From NCBI RefSeq assembly GCF_050314255.1, contig NZ_JBNPMZ010000033.1:1-13098 (forward strand): DNA of 13,098 bases, read 5' to 3'. The notes beneath the pieces are model-generated. The model was not told where the DNA came from. It ran no database searches and was given only the letters and a program-made list of their open reading frames with translations. The position numbers and the translations under genes are program-made. This document shows, piece by piece, positions 1 through 6,344 of the stretch. Position 1 is the stretch's first letter; each line of letters begins with the position of its first letter. Origin of the DNA: Claveliimonas sp034178805 (GTDB lineage: Bacteria; Bacillota; Clostridia; Lachnospirales; Lachnospiraceae).

Positions 1-100
1 TATTTTTATGTGATAACCTGCAAAAAGAAGGAAATGATGAAAATTCTGATAGACTTACGTGTGATCTTGATGGAGTAGTAGAGTATTTGTTGGGGAGCGC

Positions 101-186
101 CGTGCTTAAGGGGGAATACACTGTGTTTGAGGGGTCATCGTGCTTGAGGGATTCGTCATGCTAGGGGATACTGTACTTGGGGAGGT
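101..186 (+). repeat. Iteron array, left copy (about 5 units)
   Basis: Related units start near 101, 122, 139, 157 and 172. Their consensus is CGTGYTTGAGGGG, spaced roughly 14-20 bp, and the last two units are more degenerate (CATGCTAGGGG, TGTACTTGGGG). Short direct repeats with near-helical spacing beside a RepA-like helicase are typical of plasmid origins where an initiator binds. No initiator gene is visible in the window. Compared with the array at 4452-4551, one unit is missing and the first unit carries CTTAAG instead of CTTGAG. Confidence 0.7.
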
Positions 187-193
187 GTACAAT

Positions 194-449
194 TGAATAT
201 TCTTGCGGCTAGAAATCGCGAATCCGGAAATTTGGAAATCAGAGTTCCGGTACTCGGAAATCGCCTTTTAGTGCTTGATTATGTATCCATTTCTATGGGA
301 ATATTCGTCAAGGCCTTGCCGCATCTGCGGTGCGTAGCAGCCTTTACCAATATTCTCGTAGAAATTATGATCCGATATGTACAAAAGTGAATATAAAAAG
401 TGATTTCCATATCACCGGACAGCTGATGGAATCTCACCCGGAATATTCA
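194..449. mobile_element. MITE-like 256-bp insertion
   Basis: The element begins TGAATATTC and ends GAATATTCA, a perfect 9-bp terminal inverted repeat. It is flanked by direct TACAAT at 188-193 and 450-455. The second copy of the host repeat holds a single uninterrupted TACAAT at 4557-4562, which serves as an empty site and gives a 6-bp target duplication. Further AATATTC motifs lie inside near 300 and 348. A 65-codon TTG-start frame (193-390) sits inside, preceded by GGAGG, but resembles no family I know and is probably chance. Deletion between TACAAT repeats in the other copy is the alternative, but the matching inverted ends favour insertion. Confidence 0.65.
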
Positions 450-478
450 TACAATGCGTTCCAATCTTTTTTTGGCGG

Positions 479-502
479 AAAGCGGAACTTAGTTCCGCTT
501 TT
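479..502 (+). terminator. Repeat palindrome copy 1 (intrinsic terminator)
   Basis: Core AGCGGAACTTAGTTCCGCT with a short A-run before and four T after. The 8-bp stem AGCGGAAC/GTTCCGCT closes on loop TTA. It marks the right boundary of the duplicated iteron segment. Confidence 0.8.
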
Positions 503-1221
503 GTTGAGTTCCCTGTTTTTAATCTTTTATCAAGGGCGATAAAATAAGTCCCTAATCAAGAAACGCCAGTTCCGGCAATGCCGGTTCTGGCGTTTCTTCG
601 TATATCATATCAAATATTTCGATAAATGAGGATGGTTTCACTAAAAATATGCACTTACATTGCCTTTAAGCTACTAACTGAACACGCTGTCTCTTATTAT
701 GATATTTATACTGATCATGAGAATTCTTTTTGCCTTTTCCGTAAAACCTTTCCAAAAAAGATCAAAAACAGCCGCATTGCCACCGGCAGAAAACCGGGGT
801 ACAGTCTGGATACATTGGTCATAAGAGGATTTATATGGAAGCTACGTGTCCTGTCATTACATTGTCCCAAGATTTTTCTATCTTCAATAATCTTCATTAT
901 TATCCGACCCGGTTAGTTTCTTACCAAAACAGTTCTCTGCTGCTGCAGAAAAAGACATAAAACACAGCTACTCTATGCTTTTTCTTGTTCTTTCCATGCA
1001 CACCGATTTCATATCTGGTGTGTCTACGGTAAATGTGTTCGGACTCCGAAAATTCAACAATAATTGAAATAGGCAGGCATTTTTAGATGTAACCACAGTA
1101 TCGAAGTTCTGTGTAATTGCTTAAGTATCATTGAAACCAGACGACAACAGGGCTTGGAGATTGTTAATTTTTCTGGTGGACATTAGGACTGAACAGTAAT
1201 TGTGCTGCCAAGTAAAATAGT
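503..1221. other. No convincing gene
   Basis: Apart from the hairpin at 558-598, I see no supported gene here. A 96-codon frame at 626-916 has no Shine-Dalgarno and an unremarkable composition, and its antisense frame (715-897) is no better. The stretch may be a decayed block. Confidence 0.5.
558..598. terminator. Long hairpin, bidirectional terminator
   Basis: Arms 558-576 and 580-598 form a 19-bp stem with one 2x2 internal mismatch (TT facing TT) and loop AAT. The outer part is AAGAAACGCCAG pairing with CTGGCGTTTCTT. It ends in TTTCTT, so it can terminate in either direction. It does not share the sequence of the repeated palindrome, although CAGTTCCGG occurs in its left arm. Confidence 0.65.
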
Positions 1222-1250
1222 AAAAAAGCGGAACTTAGTTCCGCTTTTTT
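1222..1250 (+). terminator. Repeat palindrome copy 2 (intrinsic terminator)
   Basis: AAAAAAGCGGAAC-TTA-GTTCCGCTTTTTT: 8-bp GC-containing stem extended by A/T pairs, then a T-tract. Identical core to copy 1. Confidence 0.85.
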
Positions 1251-1358
1251 TGATCTTACACTCCATTATCTGAAAATAATTGTTTTTTTAAAAAACCGAC
1301 TTGAAAAGAAAAAATCTACCATATTCTTTTTGACCAAAAAAGAAAGGGGGATTAAAAA

Positions 1359-1502
1359 GTGAAAGGTAATGTCGAAGATGCAGAATTGATACGCAGAGCA
1401 AAGGACTTTGTTGAAATGTGTAAAAAAAGGGCATACAACCAGTCTGCTTGGAGTCGGAATATCGAGAAAAAACTTATATGGAACAACGGCATCTATTTGT
1501 GA
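1359..1502 (+). CDS. Small GTG-start hypothetical protein (47 aa)
   Basis: A GTG codon lies 8 nt after a strong AGAAAGGGGG ribosome binding site (1341-1350), and the frame stays open for 47 codons to TGA at 1500. The product begins VKGNVEDAELIRRAKDF, is charged and probably helical, and ends SAWSRNIEKKLIWNNGIYL. I do not recognise the family. The end looks unnatural. Downstream sequence in the other two frames also looks protein-like, so this may be the N-terminus of a longer gene broken by frameshifts. It sits in the block between palindrome copies 2 and 3. Confidence 0.4.
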   Translation: MKGNVEDAELIRRAKDFVEMCKKRAYNQSAWSRNIEKKLIWNNGIYL

Positions 1503-1878
1503 ATCTGCTTACATATGATTCTCCAGGATGGTACAATTTCCCCAGGAAAAAGAAATGGAAAGATTCGAAAGATGCTGTATATGTTGATAATAAAACAGGT
1601 AGAGAGAAAAAAAGAATCCATGGAACAATGCGGTGTGGTTCCAGCTTTCGGGAAATAATGCAAATTGGGAGTCTGGAGAGCATCAGCTCAATCAAATGAT
1701 CTGGGGCGATACGAATGATAGCTACATTACTGCTAATGCAATGGATGGCGAAAAAAACGACAAAGGATATCGGGTAAGGAGTAACCGCAATTGTATTGCA
1801 ATCAATGGGATACATTTTGATATTGATATCCTACATAATCGTGCAGTATATAACGCTAAATTAAGGATATTGAATTGA
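1503..1878 (+). pseudogene. Possible frameshifted continuation of the GTG gene
   Basis: After the stop at 1502, frame 2 remains open to 1699 with a plausible stretch (LLTYDSPGWYNF, then KDAVYVDNKTGREKK). Frame 1 then takes over from about 1620 to TGA at 1876-1878, with WFQLSGNNANWESGEHQ and DIDILHNRAVYNAKL. Neither has its own ribosome binding site (one starts TTG at 1448). The relay of three frames across one inter-palindrome block suggests a decayed gene of roughly 165-170 codons ending just before palindrome copy 3. A family match spanning all three frames would be needed to confirm it. Confidence 0.3.
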
Positions 1879-1885
1879 AGAACAG

Positions 1886-1913
1886 AAAAAAGCGGAATTA
1901 AGTTCCGCTTTTT
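1886..1913 (+). terminator. Repeat palindrome copy 3 (G-U variant)
   Basis: Core AGCGGAATTAAGTTCCGCT. The left arm changed C to T, which in a plus-strand transcript pairs U with G and keeps the stem. In a minus-strand transcript it would be a C/A mismatch. It lies 8 nt after the stop at 1878. Confidence 0.8.
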
Positions 1914-2128
1914 AGAAATAAAACCAAAAATAAAAAATCCTTTATATTATGCAAGGACGCAGTCGATATGAAATTTTTGTTTTAGTGCGGTGAAATGCAA
2001 GTAAATTCTAGATTTTGGTAATCAAGGCAAAATTGCTATTTAGCACAGAGTGTTATATTACCATAGAACTGTATATTTATTTGTGATAATATACAGCTCT
2101 GTGTTTTGTTTCTAACTTCGTCAACAAC
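1914..2128. other. Non-coding block with nested inverted repeats
   Basis: No frame of note is present. CACAGAG (2044-2050) pairs with CTCTGTG (2097-2103), and inside it CTGTATAT pairs with ATATACAG directly before CTCTGTG. Followed by the terminator at 2129-2156, this could be a small structured RNA or a protein-binding dyad. No clear promoter can be assigned. Confidence 0.35.
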
Positions 2129-2156
2129 AAAAAGCGGAACTAAGTTCCGCTTTTTT
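2129..2156 (+). terminator. Repeat palindrome copy 4 (intrinsic terminator)
   Basis: AAAAAGCGGAAC-TAA-GTTCCGCTTTTTT. The loop is TAA instead of TTA and the stem is unchanged. Confidence 0.85.
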
Positions 2157-2270
2157 GATTTTATGCTTTAACAATTGAAAGAGAGAAAAAAGTCATTATC
2201 TGATGTCGACCTGCCAGAATGAATCAATGAGAGACTAAATCTGGCTAAGCCTTAATATATGGAAGGGAAG

Positions 2271-2296
2271 AAAAGCGGAACTTAGTTCCGCTTTTT
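2271..2296 (+). terminator. Repeat palindrome copy 5 (intrinsic terminator)
   Basis: AAAAGCGGAAC-TTA-GTTCCGCTTTTT. Only 114 bp separate it from copy 4, and I see no gene between them. A decayed half-copy (TAGCGGAACTCCG) follows near 2316. Confidence 0.8.
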
Positions 2297-2453
2297 CAAA
2301 TCATTTATAGTAAAGTAGCGGAACTCCGATTTCTCAGTTTCTGGATTCGCCATATGTATTTAGGATAGTTGCCTTCGCGGTTTCTGCAATGGTGTAACTG
2401 ATTGCGGATGTATAGGTATCGTTAAACTTAGTGATTTTTAATAGTTTCGTTTC

Positions 2454-2527
2454 TTCTTATTTACAATAAACAGCTTTCGCTGAAAAGAAAATTTCATATT
2501 GTTTATGACTTTAAATGTAAATAAGAA
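2454..2527 (+). promoter_or_regulatory. Long inverted repeat in the helicase-gene leader
   Basis: TTCTTATTTACA (2454-2465) is a perfect 12-bp inverted match to TGTAAATAAGAA (2516-2527). ATAAACA (2466-2472) can extend the stem with TGTTTAT (2500-2506), capped by a CAGC/GCTG mini-hairpin. The right arm abuts the Shine-Dalgarno AAGGAG (2527-2532). It could be an initiator or repressor operator, or a leader RNA that modulates access to the start of the helicase gene. Confidence 0.5.
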
Positions 2528-2542
2528 AGGAGCAAAAAAGAT

Positions 2543-3832
2543 ATGAATAAAGAGTTATTTTTGGAGTCAATTAATAGGAATATGAAATATGATGAGGAAA
2601 TTATTAAAAAGGTGTATGGGTTTGAATTGTCATTCCCTGGTTTCGCGGAAGTGGCACTTGGAAAATTGGAAGCGGTAGGATTTGCTAATGCACGTGCAGA
2701 TTATTTAGAATTAAAAAATAAATACGAAAAACAAGAGAGCAAGAGAAATGATGGATTTGTGCTAAACAATAACAAAATTAAAGATAATATCTGCATCCTT
2801 GACGATGGAATTAGAGTGCTAAAAGATATGCAAGAGAAGGAAATGGACTGGCTTATATCGGACATGATCCCAAGAGGGCAAATTACGATATTAGTGGGAG
2901 ATGGTGGCTGTGGAAAAACAAGTATTTGGTGTGCCCTTGCTGCGGCAATAAGTAGTGGTCAGCAACCTTTTGTTTTGGACGGTGTTATGCATAAAGGGTG
3001 TGAAGGAGTTGAACCAGAAAAAGTCTTGTTTTTTTCTGCAGAAGACTCCATCGAACATGTGCTTATTAAGCGCTTAAAATGTAATGGTGCGAATCTGGAA
3101 AACATAATTTCTATGGATATTGCAAATCCTCAGTTTTCCAAAGTAAAATTTGGATCTCCTTATTTGGGAAAATTAATTGAAAAATATCGCCCATCTTTAT
3201 GCATATTTGATCCAATACAAGCCTTTTTACAGCCTAATATTCGCATGGCCGAGAGGAATGCCATGCGGGAAAGTCTAAAAGTGTTACTCAAATATGGGGA
3301 AAAATATGGTACAACATTTATTATTGTTGTACATAGCAATAAACAGTCTGGGGTATCAGGGCGCAAAAGAATGGCTGATAGTGCAGATATATGGGACATA
3401 AGTAGATCTGTATTCATGGTTGGCAAGACAGCAGAGGATGGAATAAATTATATCTCTCATGAAAAATCTAACTATGGGAAGCTGGCAAAGACTGTTTTAT
3501 TTAAAATTTTGGATGGCAAAGTTGTATTTGAGGGTTATAGCCTAAAAAAAGACTGTGATTTTGTTGTGGAAGCAAATGCCATAATCAGACAGAGCCCGCA
3601 AAGGAAAAAAGCGAAAGAATTTATTTTAACTTTCCTCCAAGATGGAACTAAGGAAAGCTCTGAACTGGAAAATAGAGCAAAAGAAGAGGGAATCTCTGCT
3701 AATTCTCTTAGATTTGCCAAATCAGATCTTAAAAAAGAAGGGATGATTAATATATCTGCTGTTGGATTTAGGGAGAAAAAATACTATCTTACTCTTACAG
3801 AAAAAGCGAAATCCAACAATCATGACAAGTAA
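2543..3832 (+). CDS. RepA-like AAA_25 replicative helicase/ATPase
   Basis: The 429-residue product is a RecA-fold ATPase of the AAA_25 family, which includes the hexameric RepA helicase of IncQ plasmids and many plasmid- and phage-borne helicases. Walker A is GDGGCGKTS (residues 119-127). A FFSAED segment follows (163-168). Walker B is LCIFDPIQ with D223, and IIVVHSNK (261-267) matches the motif that follows Walker B in RecA-fold helicases. Residues 1-100 are a charged N-terminal region, and about 350-420 looks like a winged-helix tail. Start ATG has AAGGAG 10 nt upstream. Iterons lie on both sides (101-186, 3905-3954, 4452-4551), so it probably unwinds DNA at this origin. An initiator and a primase are not visible in the window. 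A chromosomal, prophage-type role is the alternative. Confidence 0.85.
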   Translation: MNKELFLESINRNMKYDEEIIKKVYGFELSFPGFAEVALGKLEAVGFANARADYLELKNKYEKQESKRNDGFVLNNNKIKDNICILDDGIRVLKDMQEKEMDWLISDMIPRGQITILVGDGGCGKTSIWCALAAAISSGQQPFVLDGVMHKGCEGVEPEKVLFFSAEDSIEHVLIKRLKCNGANLENIISMDIANPQFSKVKFGSPYLGKLIEKYRPSLCIFDPIQAFLQPNIRMAERNAMRESLKVLLKYGEKYGTTFIIVVHSNKQSGVSGRKRMADSADIWDISRSVFMVGKTAEDGINYISHEKSNYGKLAKTVLFKILDGKVVFEGYSLKKDCDFVVEANAIIRQSPQRKKAKEFILTFLQDGTKESSELENRAKEEGISANSLRFAKSDLKKEGMINISAVGFREKKYYLTLTEKAKSNNHDK

Positions 3833-3904
3833 TTGTAGGGGGGACATATACCCAAAGCATAAACCAACAAGTACGATAAAAAGCCAGTGTTTACAAGGGT
3901 AATA

Positions 3905-3954
3905 CGTGCTTGGGGCTCCCCTCAAACACGGAGGAAAAGTACGTGCTTGAGGGG
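3905..3954. repeat. Iterons in mixed orientation after the helicase gene
   Basis: CGTGCTTGGGG (3905-3915, plus) faces CCCCTCAAACACG (3918-3930, minus) across 2 bp, and CGTGCTTGAGGGG (3942-3954, plus) follows. They match the tandem units at 101-186 and 4452-4551. An inverted pair plus direct copies recalls plasmid initiator genes that use inverted iterons for autoregulation. It lies about 70 bp after the helicase stop. The 70-codon frame at 3910-4122 that overlaps it is not credible. Confidence 0.65.
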
Positions 3955-4114
3955 AGAGATACTCTTTTTGAATACTATAATAAGATATACAGAAATACCT
4001 GTATTTTACGACGCTCAGCGACCACGATTCCGTTTCTGAACGGCCGTTTTCTGGAGCATATCAGCTACCACGTAAACCAATTATTTCACGGTGTTTTTGA
4101 CATAAGCCTCCTTC

Positions 4115-4186
4115 GCACATGATGACCTGGCAAAGCGGCAAACGGCGCTGAAAACGATTTGCCAGAGGCAGAAGCCTATCATGTGC
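4115..4186. other. Nested dyad, possible oriT- or origin-like structure
   Basis: Outer arms GCACATGAT (4115-4123) and ATCATGTGC (4178-4186) and inner arms CTGGCAAA (4127-4134) and TTTGCCAG (4158-4165) are all perfect inverted matches. The surrounding 4000-4350 stretch is visibly richer in GC than its neighbours and carries no open gene. Short decayed-looking frames (MTWQSGKRR then stop) suggest a transferred remnant. A nested dyad beside iterons could be a nick region, a single-strand origin or a large cruciform. No relaxase gene is present to decide. Confidence 0.4.
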
Positions 4187-4451
4187 TACTCATGTTAAGA
4201 GCCTTTCGCGGTATAAGTGGTTTGCTGATTGTTGTCGACCGTTAGAAAATGGAATTTGGCAGTTTGATCGCCTAAAACCGGCCGTTTGAGGTCGTAATAT
4301 GCAATACCTAAAAAATGACAGTTAGTAGTTGTTTGGCAGGATAATTATTAATGTTTTTATGTGATAACCTGCAAAAAGAAGGAAATGATGAAAATTCTGA
4401 TAGACTTACGCGTAATCTTGATGGAGTAGTATAGTATTTGTTGGGGAGTGC

Positions 4452-4551
4452 CGTGCTTGAGGGGTTCACCGTGTTTGAGGGGGATACACCGTGTTTGAGG
4501 GGTTCATCGTGCTTGCGGGATTCGTCATGCTAGGGGATGCTGTACTTGGGG
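4452..4551 (+). repeat. Iteron array, right copy (6 units)
   Basis: Units start at 4452, 4470, 4490, 4508, 4526 and 4540. The first four fit CGTGYTTGMGGG closely and are spaced 18-20 bp. The last two are the degenerate CATGCTAGGGG and TGTACTTGGGG also seen at the left copy. This is the best-preserved candidate initiator-binding array in the window. Confidence 0.75.
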
Positions 4552-4585
4552 AGGTGTACAATGCGTTCCAATCTTTTTTTGGCGG

Positions 4586-4611
4586 AAAGCGGAACTTAGT
4601 TCCGCTTTTTT
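4586..4611 (+). terminator. Repeat palindrome copy 6 (intrinsic terminator)
   Basis: AAAGCGGAAC-TTA-GTTCCGCTTTTTT. It is the counterpart of copy 1, with a longer T-tract, and sequence beyond it diverges completely from the left copy. Confidence 0.85.
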
Positions 4612-4673
4612 AATAATGAAATTCCTTTGGATAATTTGTGTTGGTTTTGTTTTCAACACTTTTTATTTGTTGA

Positions 4674-4868
4674 GGGAATATATACCTAATAAACCAGGAT
4701 TGGGGAGAGGGTTCATTTGAGTTTAACGAGGCTGTTAAGAGGGAAATTGACACGGACGCAGAAATTATTGCAGAAATCGGTGGAGATTTCGATGAAAGTG
4801 GAGAAGCTCAAAGTGATTCGATTTGTATCGAAAAAGTGAAAATGCTAGAAAAAGATTCGAAATTGTAG
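4674..4868 (+). pseudogene. Start-less open frame (64 codons), gene remnant
   Basis: The frame after TGA 4671-4673 stays open to TAG 4866-4868 and reads like a real acidic protein: NQDWGEGSFEFNEAVKREI, then DAEIIAEIGGDFDESGEAQ, ending VKMLEKDSKL. It has no ATG, GTG or TTG until its last 15 codons. A purine-rich GGGGAGAGGG sits at 4702-4711. A 40-codon frame starting TTG in another phase (about 4718) is less protein-like. It is probably a truncated or start-mutated small gene between palindrome copies 6 and 7. I do not recognise the family. Confidence 0.3.
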
Positions 4869-4902
4869 AGCGAATAGACAGCAATACAATTGGAAGGTCA
4901 GG

Positions 4903-4927
4903 AAAACGGAACTTAGTTCCGCTTTTT
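4903..4927 (+). terminator. Repeat palindrome copy 7 (one-base deletion)
   Basis: AAAACGGAAC-TTA-GTTCCGCTTTTTT. The left arm lacks the G of AGCGG, leaving a bulged C opposite. The 6-bp core stem and the A/T extension remain. Confidence 0.75.
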
Positions 4928-5001
4928 TGTTCTGCGAGATGCTTAGTATTTTGAAATATGAAAAACTCCTGTGCAAAAAAATGAGAAATTTCAAAATGTT
5001 G

Positions 5002-5060
5002 TATAGTGGGACGTGAAAGGAGGAAGCAGGGATCAAAAAGAAAATTAATCCTCCCTGCGA
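5002..5060 (+). promoter_or_regulatory. ClpX-like gene leader: -10 box, remote SD, alternative hairpins
   Basis: TATAGT (5002-5007) could be a -10 box, though its -35 is weak. The only strong Shine-Dalgarno, AAAGGAGG (5016-5023), is about 37 nt before the ATG, and the bases just before the ATG (CTCCCTGCGA) cannot serve. Hairpin A, GGAGGA (5019-5024) with TCCTCC (5049-5054), hides the Shine-Dalgarno. Hairpin B, GCAGGGA (5026-5032) with TCCCTGC (5052-5058), loops out the spacer and puts the Shine-Dalgarno a few nt from the ATG. The two share 5052-5054 and cannot coexist. An ATC-initiated 10-codon frame (5032-5064) ending in an overlapping ATGA would be an alternative coupling device. Confidence 0.45.
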
Positions 5061-6275
5061 ATGATAATCATGGTAACTCTTAAGAAATGTAACATTTGTG
5101 GAGCAACTGAATTTATTTTAGAAGTGAATGATGTTTGTTTATGCATGGACTGCATACTCAGGCTAAATCGACAGCTGGAAGAAGATTCTTCCTGGAGGAA
5201 TGGAGTTAAAGAAAAACTGGATGGATTCTATGCCATGTATCCGCGTACATATGAGCCGCCAAAGCCTGTGCCGGAACGCTTCCATGTTTATAAACCGGCG
5301 GAGATCAAGTCCTACCTGGACCGGTATATCATCGGGCAGGAAGAAGCAAAGAAGACATTGGCTGTCGCTGTGTACAACCATTATAAGCGTATGGATCATA
5401 AGGGGATTGAGAAAAGTAATATCCTGATCAGCGGACCTACAGGATCCGGAAAAACACTTTTGGTGAAAACACTGGCAAATATGATCAACGTGCCTCTGGT
5501 CATTGTTGATGCAACCACATTCTCCAAAACAGGATATGTGGGAGCGGATGTTGACAGTATCCTTACGCTTCTGTACCAGAAAGCAGGTAATAAGGTTTCT
5601 TCTGCCGAGAGAGGCATCGTATATATCGACGAAATCGATAAGCTTGCTACCGGAGAAATGATGGGAGAAGGCGTGCAGCAGTCCCTCCTGAAACTGATCG
5701 AGGGATCTGTTGTGAATGTGCCAACATCCCTTTCCAAAAATCCACAGAACCAGCGCACGGTTCAGATGGATACCAAAAACATCTTATTCATCTGCAGTGG
5801 TTCATTTGAAGCATTCAAAGAAAAGATGGTCGGATTTGGAAGTACAGGAACGGCATATACAAACGAAGTAAAAGGCATCATTCCGGAGCTTTTGGGAAGG
5901 CTGCCAATTCGTATTACTCTGAATGCTCTGACAAAGAAGGATATGATCGAAATCATGTGCAATCCTGAAGACGCAATCATCAAGCAGTATGAAAGACTGA
6001 TAGCGGTCGATGGCGTAGAGCTGGAATTTTCCAAAGAAGTAATCGTTGCAATTGCTGAAAAAGTAATGAACGACGGAACTGGTGCCAGGGGTATCAGGAC
6101 TGTAATTGAAGGATTGATGAGAGACATTATGTTTGATGTTCCTTCACATCCGGAATACAAAAAAGTCGTAATTACTACCAAAACGATGATATATGGCAAC
6201 CCGTTTATTTTCAAAAAGGTAAACGGAAAAACAGTTTGTATAGACGAAAAGCAAAATGTCTTTACCGGGAAGTGA
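5061..6275 (+). CDS. clpX: Divergent ClpX-family AAA+ unfoldase
   Basis: The 404-residue protein has the ClpX plan. The N-terminal zinc-binding domain has C10xxC13 and C28xxC31. Then come Walker A GPTGSGKT (125-132), pore loop GYVG (158-161), Walker B IVYIDEID (D190, E191), arginine-finger box IIPELLGRLP (R280) and sensor 2 GARG (R343). VGFG (257-260) sits where ClpX carries the IGF loop that docks on ClpP, so protease partnership is plausible. The RKH substrate loop is replaced by SLSKNPQNQR (223-232), and the segment after VGFG is about 10 residues shorter than in E. coli ClpX, pointing to changed substrate choice. No clpP or tig lies nearby, so this is likely an accessory paralogue. ATG 5061 is used here; M4 at 5070 is the alternative. 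Initiation looks unusual (see leader). An intergenic gap of 69 nt leads to the 140-residue partner gene. Confidence 0.9.
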   Translation: MIIMVTLKKCNICGATEFILEVNDVCLCMDCILRLNRQLEEDSSWRNGVKEKLDGFYAMYPRTYEPPKPVPERFHVYKPAEIKSYLDRYIIGQEEAKKTLAVAVYNHYKRMDHKGIEKSNILISGPTGSGKTLLVKTLANMINVPLVIVDATTFSKTGYVGADVDSILTLLYQKAGNKVSSAERGIVYIDEIDKLATGEMMGEGVQQSLLKLIEGSVVNVPTSLSKNPQNQRTVQMDTKNILFICSGSFEAFKEKMVGFGSTGTAYTNEVKGIIPELLGRLPIRITLNALTKKDMIEIMCNPEDAIIKQYERLIAVDGVELEFSKEVIVAIAEKVMNDGTGARGIRTVIEGLMRDIMFDVPSHPEYKKVVITTKTMIYGNPFIFKKVNGKTVCIDEKQNVFTGK

Positions 6276-6344
6276 TTTTCGAAATCAATTAAATTTGTAC
6301 TTAATAAATTATGAATTAAAAAATGATTTGAGGAGGAATTTATC

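Larger units (their letters stand above)
1..502. repeat. Left copy of a direct repeat carrying iterons (interrupted)
   Basis: Bases 1-193 and 455-502 match 4352-4611 closely, with a few substitutions and one iteron unit fewer. The match is broken by extra DNA at 194-449 and resumes for the last 48 bases, including the terminator palindrome. It stops exactly at the palindrome's T-tract (502 versus 4611). The repeat starts at or before the window edge. The two copies are about 4.35 kb apart, direct, and enclose the helicase gene, so homologous recombination between them could release a circle. Whether the duplication arose by plasmid integration, unequal exchange or cassette gain cannot be told from the sequence alone. 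Confidence 0.9.
4352..4611. repeat. Right copy of the direct repeat carrying iterons
   Basis: This is the uninterrupted partner of 1-502. It keeps the empty TACAAT site (4557-4562) and one more iteron unit than the left copy. Homology ends at the T-tract of palindrome copy 6. Among the differences upstream of the iterons, the two at 4411 and 4414 relative to 60 and 63 are both synonymous in a 14-codon frame (4385-4429, 34-78 in the left copy). Confidence 0.9.

Noticed and set aside
193..390. 65-codon TTG-start frame inside the MITE-like element
   Set aside because: The GGAGG before it belongs to the iteron segment and the product is not protein-like enough; the start spans the insertion junction.
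626..916. 96-codon plus-strand frame
   Set aside because: No ribosome binding site, odd composition, and an equally long antisense frame; treated as chance.
3910..4122. 70-codon frame after the helicase gene
   Set aside because: It runs through the inverted iterons and the dyad arm, with no ribosome binding site.
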